The notes under the pieces were generated by a model, which made no database searches, was not told where the DNA came from, and saw only the letters and a program-made list of their open reading frames with translations. Of a stretch of 64,000 bases of DNA, positions 34,524 to 46,300 are shown piece by piece (position 1 is the stretch's first letter; every line of letters starts with the position of its first letter). Source of the DNA: Beroe forskalii (taxonomy: Eukaryota; Ctenophora; Nuda; Beroida; Beroidae); assembly GCA_011033025.1 (NCBI GenBank), contig WFMF01000009.1:992001-1056000 (forward strand). Direction: 5' to 3'. Both the position numbers and the translations under genes were made by a program.

Positions 34524-36139
34524 AGTATTAAATAAGTAAATATTGGGCTAATATTGTTCGGAATCACTACATCATGCCCCTGGGATTCGAATAGCATTAC
34601 TAAGTGAGGGATCCTTGAGTTTCTGTCTGTATTCAATTGGCAGTGAGAATGAAATTGTGGTCTACGAGTGAAGTAGTTAATTCGAAATTTTCACTACAAT
34701 GAAAGTATTCTTCGAGTTCAACATCAGATAAAGCAAGTTGAATAAAATGTCTAATTGAAAATAACAATCTTAATCCCTTCAATTGAGCAAATGCTGAATG
34801 AATTAATGGTGCTGGTATTTTGCATGAAACCCTGAACCATACCAACATGTGACTGCGAGTTTCTAATGATGAGAACGAAGTATTTACGTATCTCTTACGT
34901 AAACCAGTACTTGTTCGTTATAATGAATGAGTACACGTTAACGTAACAAATACGTTAATACTATGTGCTCATGTTTGATGTTAGTATACTAAAATTAGCT
35001 TAGGAAGCTTTGGTTTCCCTGAATGATGATATTAGCTTGACTAGTTAATAACGGTGATGAGTAGCCTTAGACCATGAGGAGTCATAGACGTCATGGTGCG
35101 TATGAGTGCAACATACTTGAAGGGTTACATGAGGTTTGTATGAAATCACAAATGATAATTAGCAAATAACTATAATACCTATCAAATGGGTATATAAGGA
35201 TATGGCGCTTGGGTTCATGCCTAGCGACATCATACTATGGATATGATATATTGATATGTATAAGCCGTCAACAAAGTCTAAACTGATGCCATCCAAGCTC
35301 CAGTTAGTTAGTTGCTATGAGGTGCTTAAAAGGTTCAAATTAAGAAACTGTGCCAACTAAACATAATAAATTGCCATTAATTCAAGAGACCCGAGCATAG
35401 AGCATTGAAAATTGACATGTCGAATAGTCCTTAAGGAGTTTCTGTTGTAATTGCCGCCGTCCACAATTAAATTTGAGCTTGCCAAGAAAATATCAAGAGA
35501 AACTATGTAAAAGGGAGAAATGAGGCGCCGTTGCTATGGAAACTAATTTTGTGCACGTGCAGATTATGAACAGTGCCATGCGAGAGCTTTCTATTACGCT
35601 ACTACTTTTAAATGCTGTGCTGTAGTTTTTGAAAATTTGGCGTTCTCTTCTTTACTTCAAATTCAAGACCTCCACATGGAGAATGGTCATGATAACTTCA
35701 ATAACGGAGGATATTTCAGATGATTTGTTTTCATAAAACTGAGGCAGAGGTCGGTCGATAATGATAACAGTAGTAATTGTAGTTCAAAGATTTACCGTTA
35801 AGAGCAATTCAAAGTTTACGAAAGTGTTCAATCTTTAACGAAGAATTGATCCTGGCCTGGAACAATGTGAACGAAACAAAATTGTCCAATGTAAGTATGA
35901 GAATCAGTTGTCAGAATTGAAATCATCTTGCAATCAAAACGGAACAAAATTCACATGGTTTAGCACGACTAAGTGTGACCAACGAATATCTATTTTCCAA
36001 TCTGCAAAATTTGGCGATCTGATCTTTTGATTAAAATTATAAACTATCCAATCAATTTGGTAGTGTTTGAAATTTGCGAAAGAGGTGCTGCAGTGCCGAG
36101 CGCCAACGGGCCTGCTTTTCAAAATTTCGGAGGTATGAA

Positions 36140-36325
36140 TTTTGTTCGGCGTGTGTGGATTATTGTGTCATCATGGATAAGAATGGGAAAACCGTGTGTA
36201 TGGACACTGTGTCGGCGTGGGTGTGGATTTTGTGTCGGCGTGTGTATGGGTCATTGTGTCGGCATCATAGATTAGAATAGTAAAACCGTGTGTATGGGCA
36301 CTGTTATTATGTGTCGGCATGCACG
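36140..36325 (+). repeat. Degenerate GTGTCGGC / AAAACCGTGTGTATGG repeat
   Basis: Motifs AAAACCGTGTGTATGG and TGTGTCGGC recur three or four times at irregular spacing. Open frames here come from the repeat. Confidence 0.6.
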
Positions 36326-36530
36326 TGCAGATAGTGGGAAATGCTACAACATGTTTAGTGTGTGAATTTCATTTCTTGATTTGTTGATTTTGTTTCGCTA
36401 CTCCTGGAAAGCATAACTTTGCCCAGGTCTGATTCGAATTTTTCGATGCGGTAACAAGTTTTTTCATAAATTTGAACTGCATAGGTCATTTGGGCATTGT
36501 TTTAAATTAACATCGTGTATGTCCTAAGAC

Positions 36531-36778
36531 TGGAGCAATTCAAAGTTTACGCAGAAAGACTCTACAGCTTCAGTTGCTACATCAAGTCAGGTGTTCAATC
36601 TAATCGGAGAACTTCGAATATAACTGTCAACCCGATGGGGCAGCCAGGTAATGGGGTGGAGCACCAAATAAGAATTGACGCTAAGCTGTGTCTAGCAAAA
36701 GTCGCACGTCAGGATAAGGGCACGTATGCCGGTATCCTTCCTTACCCCAGGGCTGAGCTGATGAGGGAGTGGTGGTGA
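36531..36778 (+). other. Weak candidate 3' coding exon
   Basis: From a possible acceptor (CCTAAG) the plus strand reads LEQFKVYAERLYSFSCY and continues open to ILPYPRAELMREWW and TGA 36776-36778. Composition and the higher GC near the end look coding, but no family is recognised and no partner exon was found. Could be a relic or chance. Confidence 0.25.
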
Positions 36779-37961
36779 CTGGACTGGTAATTGGAGACTA
36801 GACAGGTTTGACATGTGTGAGGGACATTGATGTTGGCTGATGTTGGCTGATGTGCTGTACTGCTGTACCCTTGTTGAAAAAACAGAAGTTCATCTTGGGC
36901 TTGGTGGATGTGATGTGCCCAAAAGAAAACCTTGAGACTAAATTCAAAATTAAGTTGATCTCGGTTCATGCTATCGGTTCATGCAATCAAGTTTTTATGT
37001 TAATGCGACTTTTCAACTGTGAAACTATGGCTCCGCTAATTAAAATGTTTCTTAGACCAAACCGTTGCCTAGATTAACGTGAGAATTGTCTGGCACCACT
37101 ACGTCAGACAACATACCATACTGGCATGGCTACTCAGCATGATAACGACGCCACTAAAATAAGGGCTTAACTTGCAGTTGCAACATGACTGAAGATTTTG
37201 AATGTGTAGCAACTCAAGAAAAAAAATCGAACGTGGGGTTAGACAAATTAAGTTTATTAACAGCTGATGATGATTCTCATATACACCCGAAACCATCTGA
37301 CTTCTCTAGTAACAGGTTACAAACTTCTGCCTTATCAGTTCGTTAAAACGCATTTCATTGTTATCGATTAGTGATATTAATTGATAAAGAATTGTAATCA
37401 ATGACCTCACTCGCAGCCACAGCCCGTGTGGGACATAGTGCAAAATAATTTGTGATAATTCTTTAATTATCACAATGTACCATGATTATTACGAAAGACA
37501 TTGATTTCTGATAATTTAAACAGCAATAATTTGGGGCTAATTTTGAGGAATACAATTCACATTGCACCTTGCAAGTAATTATATCGAGCTAGTTTCAGAT
37601 ACATCATTTTCAAATAATATCCTATGATGTGAATCGTGATTGTGTCTTGAAGATTTCACGGCTGAAGTGTTTAGGGCAAATATGTTTTGACCAAGATGTT
37701 AAAAATCGCAAAATTACTTTCACGGCTGATATAGAATTGATTCAAGAAATCACTGACCTCATCATCTAAATGACATTTTTCAAATAGACCCCATTATAGA
37801 GTTTCATTTCAGTTCTATCCCTGTTTCACCACCAGCACAAAATACTGAAATTTGTGTGCCACGAAACCAATAAATGACACTGACAGCAGAATGAACACCC
37901 AATAAACCGATTTAGATCTTCACAATTTGTACTTCGTGCCATCTGCATCACTGATCAGAGT

Positions 37962-38059
37962 TCAGTAGTGAGGGTAAAGAAACTTGGCTTTTCCGTCCGA
38001 AGTATATGCCTTTTGTGGGGTCTGAGTACTAAAGGACGGCTTCACCCGGACTAGAGATC
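37962..38059 (-). other. Weak candidate terminal exon of the unrecognised minus-strand gene
   Basis: After an acceptor CTGTCCCAG the minus strand is open to a stop, ending TPQKAYTSDGKAKFLYPHY. It needs an incoming phase of one, whereas the preceding exon (38212-38349) ends in phase zero. A small exon may be missing between them, or this is not part of the gene. Confidence 0.3.
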
Positions 38060-38211
38060 CTGGGACAGTGAGTCGTTGCAGATTCAAAACTTGAAAGTAG
38101 CAACAATTTTACAATATTTGTAAATGCAAAATTTAATAACAATGATAACAATGATACTGAATACATAAAATTTGATCTATAAATATATTTCAAGTATGCG
38201 TCCGAAAGTAC

Positions 38212-38885
38212 CTTGAAGGCAGAAATATTGGTATGGAATAAACCTGAAAGTTGTGGCTGCATGGATTTGAAGAGTCGAAGAAGTTCAGCATCTTTCTTTT
38301 CCTCTATCATCTCTTGGTAAAGATCTGGGTACTGCTTGAAGATGGACAGCTGGAGGGAAAATAAAATCAAACCTTCTAAAAACCTGATGTTTGGTTATAC
38401 TATAGAAGACACAAGTCAATTAAATTGATCCAGAACCCAGAAAAAAAAACAATTAGCGGACTCCTAACAGTAACCTAAATCAGACTATAATCCTAATCCT
38501 AAAGCAGGAGGGATTAACAACCTGAAAAGGTCCCATTAACCGACATCAAGGACTCAAACCCGAAAATGTTAAATAATTGACTCAGCATTCGTTGTCTGAT
38601 GTGGTTGATGGTGTGCATTGTGTTTGACCTCCAAATCTGAAATAGAACTCAATTGTTGTTTCTGGAGGAACAGGGGATGAGATCAGTTGGTCTCAAATTG
38701 GTCTGAACTGGAAAACAAATGAAAAACACATGGAGTTTAAACGAAAGGAAAATGAAGATTTTTTGCACCTCTGAAGGGTCCCTGAACACGACGCTGTTGT
38801 GTCTGACATTGGCCCACTGACGGTGAGGCTCCATCGGGTCGTCCACCCTGTTCAGGCCCCGGCTGGTTTTGCCTACAGTTGACAT
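38212..38885 (-). CDS. Unrecognised gene, two in-phase exons seen (partial)
   Basis: Exon one, 38769-38885, starts at an ATG (MSTVGKTSRGLNRVDDP) and ends FRDPSE before a GTGCAA donor. Exon two, 38212-38349, begins LSIFKQYPDLYQEM after a TCCCTCCAG acceptor and ends SAFK before GTACTT. Both are exact multiples of three (39 and 46 codons) and join in phase zero. The peptide is charged and soluble-looking, with a helical segment around YQEMIEEKKDAELLRLFK. The 3' end is unresolved. I do not recognise the family. Confidence 0.5.
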
Positions 38886-41800
38886 TTTGGAGTCTTTACC
38901 CACCTGATCTGTGGGGTGTAAAGAGTTTTATATGAGTGATGAGTGGGTTGACATGGTGAATTGATCAATTTGTTACATATCACTATCTACATTGGATATG
39001 CAGAATAAGTTCTGTTAACCTGAAATGTCTATAAATCTATGTTGTGCAACAATTGATTGGAACTCTGTCTCCGAAAGAGAACAATAATTAAGACACTACC
39101 TTAGGAGGTGTATTTATAAAGGTTGTAATTTGGGGATTTTTCGGAAAAATCCCCATATTTTTACCCACCATGACAGTTCAAAATGACGTCATTATCATAT
39201 GTTAACGAGAGTAATGACTTGAGAAAGATCCCCAAATTACAACCTACCAAATTTGTAAACACCAAAATTTTACTCCATATAAATACGCCTCCTAAGGTAG
39301 TTCAAAATATTATCAAGCAAAAGTTAAAGTTCCACAGCAATTTATGCAATACCATGATGAAAATAAAAAAGGAAACAGTTGCCAAAAAATAAAATGGTCC
39401 TCCTTTCCGAGCACCTTCCAAACTGATTGTTATATTTAAGCGGTAGACTTCCTTCCTCAAGTTTGATAAAACATGCTAACGAAATACAGACTTTGTAAAA
39501 ATCGGCTATAATCAATACTCCGATGCTGCTGAAAACATATAATTTATGCGGCTGAATTGATTGATTTCCAACGCAGAAAGTTGCAGTTGCTGGAGTGTTT
39601 CGGCTCCCCATTGGTTCACAACAGGTCGCGTGACCCGTCTAAACTGTGCACATCACACCATCGTGTGCCAGAGTTTAAAATTTGTAAAATTGCAAAGACA
39701 TGATGCTTGTTTTTGCCACTTGAGAAGGCAATTATGCTCAAAATCATGGATTATTGCAGATCTTTCCAACAAAATTGTTCTCTTAACGTACTGCAACAAT
39801 GCTTACTATCAGAAAAAGAGTGAGTATAGTTGCAACATCTTAAATCTTAATATGTTAATAGTATTCCGTAATATTCCAACTTCAATGTTTAAATTCCTTT
39901 ATATTGCGATAAAGAAGATAAGTGTTATAAATTTTATCCTCAGTGATGGCCGAATCTCGGGATTAAACAATCAAGTAAAATGATTAGTTGCTTAGTGTAA
40001 ATTTAAAACAAACGTGTATTGGCCATTGAGTACTACTCCGTGATGATTGTTTAAAAGCTGTATATCAATTGACGCTGTTCTGATGAACTGTACCAAAGAG
40101 CAATGATTGAACTTAACTGTATAAATGATCAAAATTAATTAAACTTAGAGTTAGTTGTCGTGTCAAATACGTCACATTGTCACTGGGTAATCTAAACTCT
40201 ATTTTTACCGGGGGTGTTGTCCAAATCCTCCTCCTGTTCCATTTACAGCAAGCAGGCGCTGGGTTACCGAAAACTCAAATCAAAGAGTAAAATGACTCAA
40301 TTACTGATACTGCACCGTTTGAAAATTAAAAACCATATACAGCGTTTAAAAAATTGAAAAAAGAAAGTAGGATCTGACTAGAAACACCCCCAGTAATAAT
40401 AGAAAGACAGTCCCAGCAACCTAAATGTAATACAATTAATCAAAACAAATAACAATTTAACTTTGTTAAACTTGAATACTGCAGCTGCAGCTTTAAACTA
40501 TTGGAAAATCTAATCAATAATCATGTTAGGCTTGTTTAAATTAGAAATTGTGAAATTAAGTTTAAAGTTGAAATCAACTGAAACTAATGATGATGATGAA
40601 CACAAAAGATTTTAATTGTGGTATTGTGTTACCAACTATTTCGTAATGAAGAAACAAATGATCCCCAATCTTAAATTTGGTCACGACTAATTTGTAAGCA
40701 AGTTATCAAAAAACGAATCAAGTTATTAGCACAAAACTCTGTATTTTTTGTAATTTAGAATTATTTTAGGAATTATAATTTGGACATAGTTGTATAGCAA
40801 GAGATAAGGAGACTGATTGGACGATATAACCAATTTCAGAACTTAAGACAGAGCACAAACCTAAACCAACAAATTGCAACCATTTGCTTTGGAAGAAACA
40901 TTGGATATTTCATTATTTCGTTGGCTAATGATTCCAGATACCCAAGTTTGTTACCATGGTATTGGCATGAAGTACAAGTGAATTACAACTAAAGAGCGTT
41001 TATATCTATACTGAATCCATGGTTACGCAAACCTAAACCATTTAGAGTGTGTAGTTACGAAAATACGTTGAAAATGAAAGAGAACCTTGTAGTATAATTT
41101 AAACTTAAAAACTACCTGCAAAGGAAATCTTATTCAAAGCACATAATCATAAATCGAATCGACACTGTCCAATGTCCACCATGCGAAATTGAAGAATCCA
41201 GTGAATCTATAGTTGCAATGAAATTGTCATTTTTAGTCTTTAAATCACGAAGAGTTTTTCATAGTTTGAGCCATTGACGAGGACTTTTTGGTAATATCCC
41301 GAATATAAATCTTTTCTCAGTGGCTATAGTCACAGAGAATAGATTTCTGATTTATCAAGGCTTGCATTGGGCATCAAACTATCGATGTTACACGGAGTTG
41401 ACACAGTACCATAATTTCCTAAATTTACTCATAAACTCATAAAAGAGCTCGAGGATTGAGAAGTGGGTGCTTAAAATTTTTGACGGGCCTAGATAATAGT
41501 GAGTCTCTAATAGTACTAGAGTATCATACAGCCTTTTTTAGAGACTGCATGCTCTTTTGAAAGTTTTATGGGAAATTGGAGCTCTTTCTGTACTTTTTGA
41601 GAAAAACTGTTGTTCGAGTTGTTAAATCTGCGCACAAAGTACTAGCACACCGCGGCCACCTCACGCTATACTGTGATAGTTCACCCTAGGGTGATAGGTC
41701 CCACCCGTCATATTATGATGTTGAATTTAGTTCAGATATTCTGCATAATATCAGGGATTTAGTTGAATTTTTGAAGCAAAGTTAAAAAGATGGGTTACAA

Positions 41801-43272
41801 AACTCGTAAAATACTTGAAGCAAATCAGCACATAAACAAACACTGTACAGATCTCAACCTAAAGTACCTGTACTGAATATATATTTTTGCGCTGGGAACT
41901 TAGCAGCGAAACAGAAAACATTGCAGGTAAGATGGTACCAGTGGAACTTGACAAAAATTTATCCCCACCAGCCCCAACGGCCAACGGGGACAAGCATTTT
42001 ATTTGTTTTGTCGTAATTATAGATCGTTACTGCCAAATGTAGCTCCCAGCTGTACACTCACAGCAGTACCCATAGGTCTTATTTAAAGTAAGGTTTTCGT
42101 GCGGGGCTTATGTATCAGTGCTCCAGTAGGGACTAGTGGGGCTAATGTATCAGTGCTTCAGTAGGGGCTAGTGGGATTAAATCCCTTCTCTGCTGTTCAT
42201 CAGGGCTGTGTGGGCTATCAATCTCCAACTAGCCGTCACAGGGGTAATTCTTGAAAAATTTGCCCCCACTAGCTTCCACGAGGGCTATTGGGGGGAAATT
42301 CTTATCTTGTTCCTCCAGTATCATTTACCAAAATACAGGGAATTATTAAATGTTCAATATGTTGAACGAAATCAAGGTTACAAAAATTCTAAAATGAATT
42401 TGAATAATTTAAACAGTATGTCCATAGCTGTTTAGTTCATAGCACTTAAATCCGTAAATTTATACCCATGCCACTGAGAACTACTAGATTATTGTATTAG
42501 GTACCTTCTTAATTCTTTACATCAATTGGAGTATAAGGAATCTATCAAGTTTCAGGGAATTCTAAAGGCCACGAATCATTGCTACTTGTCTACGCCAATA
42601 ATGTCCGACAATGTCCAACTGAATGTTGGACTAAAAATTCGCGGATGTTCCACCCTCTCCAGAACTGTGTGTCCTCAACTATCATCCTCCAGCCAGCTGT
42701 CACTCTCCCCCCTCCCACTCCTCTCCTCTTCCTCTGGCGATGAGACAGGCTGCTTCACCCCTCCAGCCAGCTGTCACTCTCCCCCCTTACACTTCCCTCC
42801 TCTTCCTCTGGCGATGAGACAGGTTGCTTCACCCCTCCAGCCAGCTATCACTCTCGTCTCTCCCACTCCTCTCCTCTTCCTCTGGCGATGAGGCAGACTG
42901 CTTCACCCCTCCAGCCAGCTGTCACTCTCCCCCCCTCCCACTCCTCTCCTCTTCCTCTGGCGATGAGGCAGAGTGCTTCACCCCTCCAGCCAGCTGTCAC
43001 TCTCCCCCCTCCCACTTCCCTCCTCTTCCTCTGGCGATGAGGCAGACTGCTTCACCCCTCCAGCCAGCTGTCACTCTCCCCCCTCCCACTCCTCTCCTCT
43101 TCCTCTGGCGATGAGGCAGGTTACTTCACCCCTCCAGCCAGCTGTCACTCTCCCCCCTCCCACTTCCCTCCTCTTCCCCTGGCGATGAGGCAGACTGCTT
43201 CACCCCTCCAGCCAGCTGTCACTCTCCCCCTCCCACTCCTCTCCTCTTCCTCTGGCGATGAGGCAGGTTACT
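38886..43272. other. Intergenic stretch with a MITE and a minisatellite
   Basis: AT-rich and without convincing exons. It contains the MITE at 39095-39301 and, at its right end, the 74-bp minisatellite listed separately. Around 41940-42300 GGGGCTA/TAGCCCC words recur and resemble words at 31450-31640, perhaps a shared dispersed repeat. Confidence 0.5.
39095..39301. mobile_element. MITE-like element, 207 bp, inverted ends ACTACCTTAGGAGG
   Basis: The left end ACTACCTTAGGAGGTGTATT and the right end, inverted, share about 23 bases with one difference. Sub-terminal GGTTGTAATTTGGGGAT is also present inverted (ATCCCCAAATTACAACC). A secondary small hairpin GGGGATTTTTCGGAAAAATCCCC lies inside. A target duplication was not clear. 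Confidence 0.8.
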
Positions 43273-43345
43273 TCACCCCTCCAGCCAGCTGTCACTCTCC
43301 CCCCTCCCACTCCTCTCCTCTTCCTCTGGCGATGAGGCAGGCTGC
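42690..43345. repeat. 74-bp minisatellite, about nine copies, overlapping the last PP2C-like exon
   Basis: The landmark GCGATGAG recurs at 42737, 42811, 42885 and so on every 74 bases. The copy nearest the gene is translated as the acidic tail of the PP2C-like protein (SSPEEEERSGRG...), and each unit carries the same in-frame stop context. All nine copies appear to derive from this exon end. Confidence 0.9.
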
Positions 43346-46300
43346 TTCACTCCGAAACTCTTGTGCCTGCTCCTAAAGAACATGGGAGAAGCGAAGCCGG
43401 TGAGTCTGGGGCCGGAGGGTCTCCCTGGGCTGCCTGTCCTGGTCATGGTGTACACGTTATCTGCCATCCGGGCCAGGTTTACAGCCACCAGGCTGGCGTG
43501 GTCCAGCTTGCCGGGTAGGGTCTTCACATAGCGTCGGTGGTAGCGGTGGACTTGAGCTATTTCCTCGCTGTTCAGAGAGCTGACCCGCTCCTTGAACCGG
43601 CCCATCACTGTCCGCTTCAGATCAGTCGACTGCACTGAAAGGGGCGGCAGTGTCACAAAGTAGAGGTGCAGTGGAAGTGCAGTGTTGAGTGTAGGTGGGG
43701 TGTTCAATGGTGCAACTTTGGGCGAACTGCAGTTGCCGAAAAGTCTGCAGCTATTGTGAGTTTAAATCTCACATAATTCAAACGGTACATTTAATTCTTC
43801 GAAATAAATGAATTTGGGTGGTGTCAAATAGACTGATTTTTGCTGATTTCATGTCTTAAAGCTTTACAGCACCATCGCATGTTAAATCTGCGCCACAAAC
43901 TAATCTATTAGCCCACTTTGCGCCTGTCTCACACTTCTGTAATATGGAAAGCAAAACTCAGTTATTTCTCTCTGGGACTCATGGGATTGATTATACTTAT
44001 AGTTATTATAGGATGTACCGCAGTTCATTTGGCACCTCAGTCTACCGCATTTCACGGTATCTTGGTTCGTGATATTGAATGGTGATATTGCTTTCAAAGG
44101 AATTTTTAATGGCGAGCTTCCATGAGCGTTCCAAATAATGCTGAAATAGACATTAGACATGCAGCAGCAAATTTTCACGCTTTATCACAATTCGCATGAA
44201 GTCGTCAGTCGATCTAGATTTTCAGAAAACCTTATTATAGGTATTACCTCATTTTAGGTAGTTATAGTTGTATAGTACCTAGTTCTACTTCTAGGAAGAA
44301 CATTCCGACAACGATCTGTGACTAGGAAAGTAGGAAGCAACTTTGATCCACTCTTGTTTCTGTCTCTTTCCTTTCGGTAGGGCTCAAAAAGTTGCCCACG
44401 ACAGTATTGGGCTTGTAGGTACTGCAATTTACAATTCAAAAATTATTTTTAATTTTTATCGAACGTTTTCGCAATCGGTTTAGTTGCCAATTTTGATCTT
44501 TGATTTTTGCTCGATTGCTATGCCCAATTTCAATGTTCATAGTTCACCAACACCTGTATTACTAGTCGGCAACTACCGCAGTACGCACCGTGGTAACTGC
44601 CGTGGTATTTGTCCTAAATAGTCGGCACCTACTGCGGTACGTACCGCAGTATGTACAGCAGTACTTTTCCTAACTAGTCGGCACCTACCGCAGTACGTAC
44701 TGCAGTACTTGACCTAACTAGTCGGCACCTACAGCAGAACGTACCGTGGTAACTGGTAAGTACCGTGATACTTGTCATAACTAGTCGGCACCTAATGTGG
44801 TACGTACCGCAGTATGTACAGCAGTACTTGTCCTAACAAGTCGGCACCTACCAGTGGTAGGTACCACGGTACGTAGCACTTCTGCGCGCTCATTTTATCT
44901 CGAATTTTTTGAAAAAGACGGTAACAATGGTCAATGATCAAGCAAATTGAAAGTTGTGATCAGATGGAATTACTTAATCAAGAGTAATTCCATCAAGGTA
45001 ACCTGGCAACCAGAGACAAAGCAACCAGAGATATGGGAAAAGCAGAGTCAAACAGATGCAGGACAAACATAGGCGGGGCAAAACAACAAATCAGAGCAAC
45101 GTACGGTTAACATAGCAGCATCGGGGAAATGTTGACTGCAAATGAGGTGGGTGTTGACCCCTGTTGGATGCTGATCACATGAGTCATGACCAACAGACCT
45201 TACAGTCACAAGCAAGGATGGACAGATTGAGACTGTGTGGTAGGGCGATTAGGTGTATGGCTCGCTCTATCCATGCTAAGCGTATAGGTCACGTGATCAA
45301 AACCCAACAGGGGTCAACACCCACCACATCTCTAAAAATCATTTCCTCGATGCTGATATGTGATCTGTTCTTTGCCTTGTCCGTTCTTTGGCTTGCCGAC
45401 GCTTGTCCTTCCTCTACTAACTTTGTGAAGTTTATCCGTCAGTCAGAAGGGCCATCAGATGTCCGAACTCCGACCACCTCGAGGTCGACGGCGTGTAGTC
45501 TACCAATGAGTTCGACCAGCTGCAGCTGTAACCAGAGACCGGAGGGTGGTCTTGTATCAAAGCAACGTATTTCGACGATGCGATTTTCACCGATTCAAAT
45601 GATTTCGTAGCTTTAACATCAACCGGTACGGCACCTTGATCCACAATTTGGGTCCTTGAACTGAGAAGAACCTGTCATACAGCGTCTGATTTCCCGACGA
45701 GCCTGATTCTGACAGTGGAGGAGTAATAGCTACAGTATCATGTCCAGTTGTCGTTTTGAATGTGATGCCGCAACAGTTTGGTACAACTTTGTGGAGGATC
45801 TTCCACATCATCAAGATGGCATAGCGTTCCCGCCTGATCTGCAGTGACATGAGTTTCAGTTGAGCAAGCCTTTCCCAATAGTTGAGATGCTGTTGACCAC
45901 CTATTCGACTAGTGAATGTTCTTTGTAGTTGTACCCCTCCAAGAGCTGGATTTCAGTAACTTTGTATGGGTTCGGGGGTTCCACTGTTTGACTCCGGTTT
46001 CCTCATGATTCTGGTTCCTTTCCCTCTGGTTTCCTTGACTCTGGTTGCCTTGACTCTGGTTGCCTTGACTCTTGATATTAGTAATTCCATATGAGAATTA
46101 TATTTGAGTTTGCTTTCAGTTTGCTTGATCATTGAACATTTTTCCAGTCTTTTTCAATAACTCGGAAATTAATGCGCGCGCGGTGCGAACTGCAGTACGT
46201 ACTGCGGTGGGTGCTGACAAGCTGGGGGCCGCAACTAGTCGGCACCTACCGCAGTAAGTACTGCGATACGCACTGCAGTAGGTGCCGACCAGTTATGATC

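Larger units (their letters stand above)
32939..38211. other. Intergenic stretch with one foldback repeat
   Basis: It starts at the MATE 5' end. Mostly AT-rich, with a hairpin element at 34382-34523, a degenerate tandem repeat at 36140-36325 and two weak exon candidates (36531-36778 plus strand, 37962-38059 minus strand) listed separately. No other gene is supported. Confidence 0.5.

Noticed and set aside
42526-43376. Ser/Pro/Leu-rich plus-strand open frames
   Set aside because: They are the complement of the 74-bp minisatellite that overlaps the last PP2C-like exon on the minus strand.
45164-45610. Plus-strand 148-codon open frame
   Set aside because: It crosses a foldback element and the complement of the LINE tail, which explains the sequence better.
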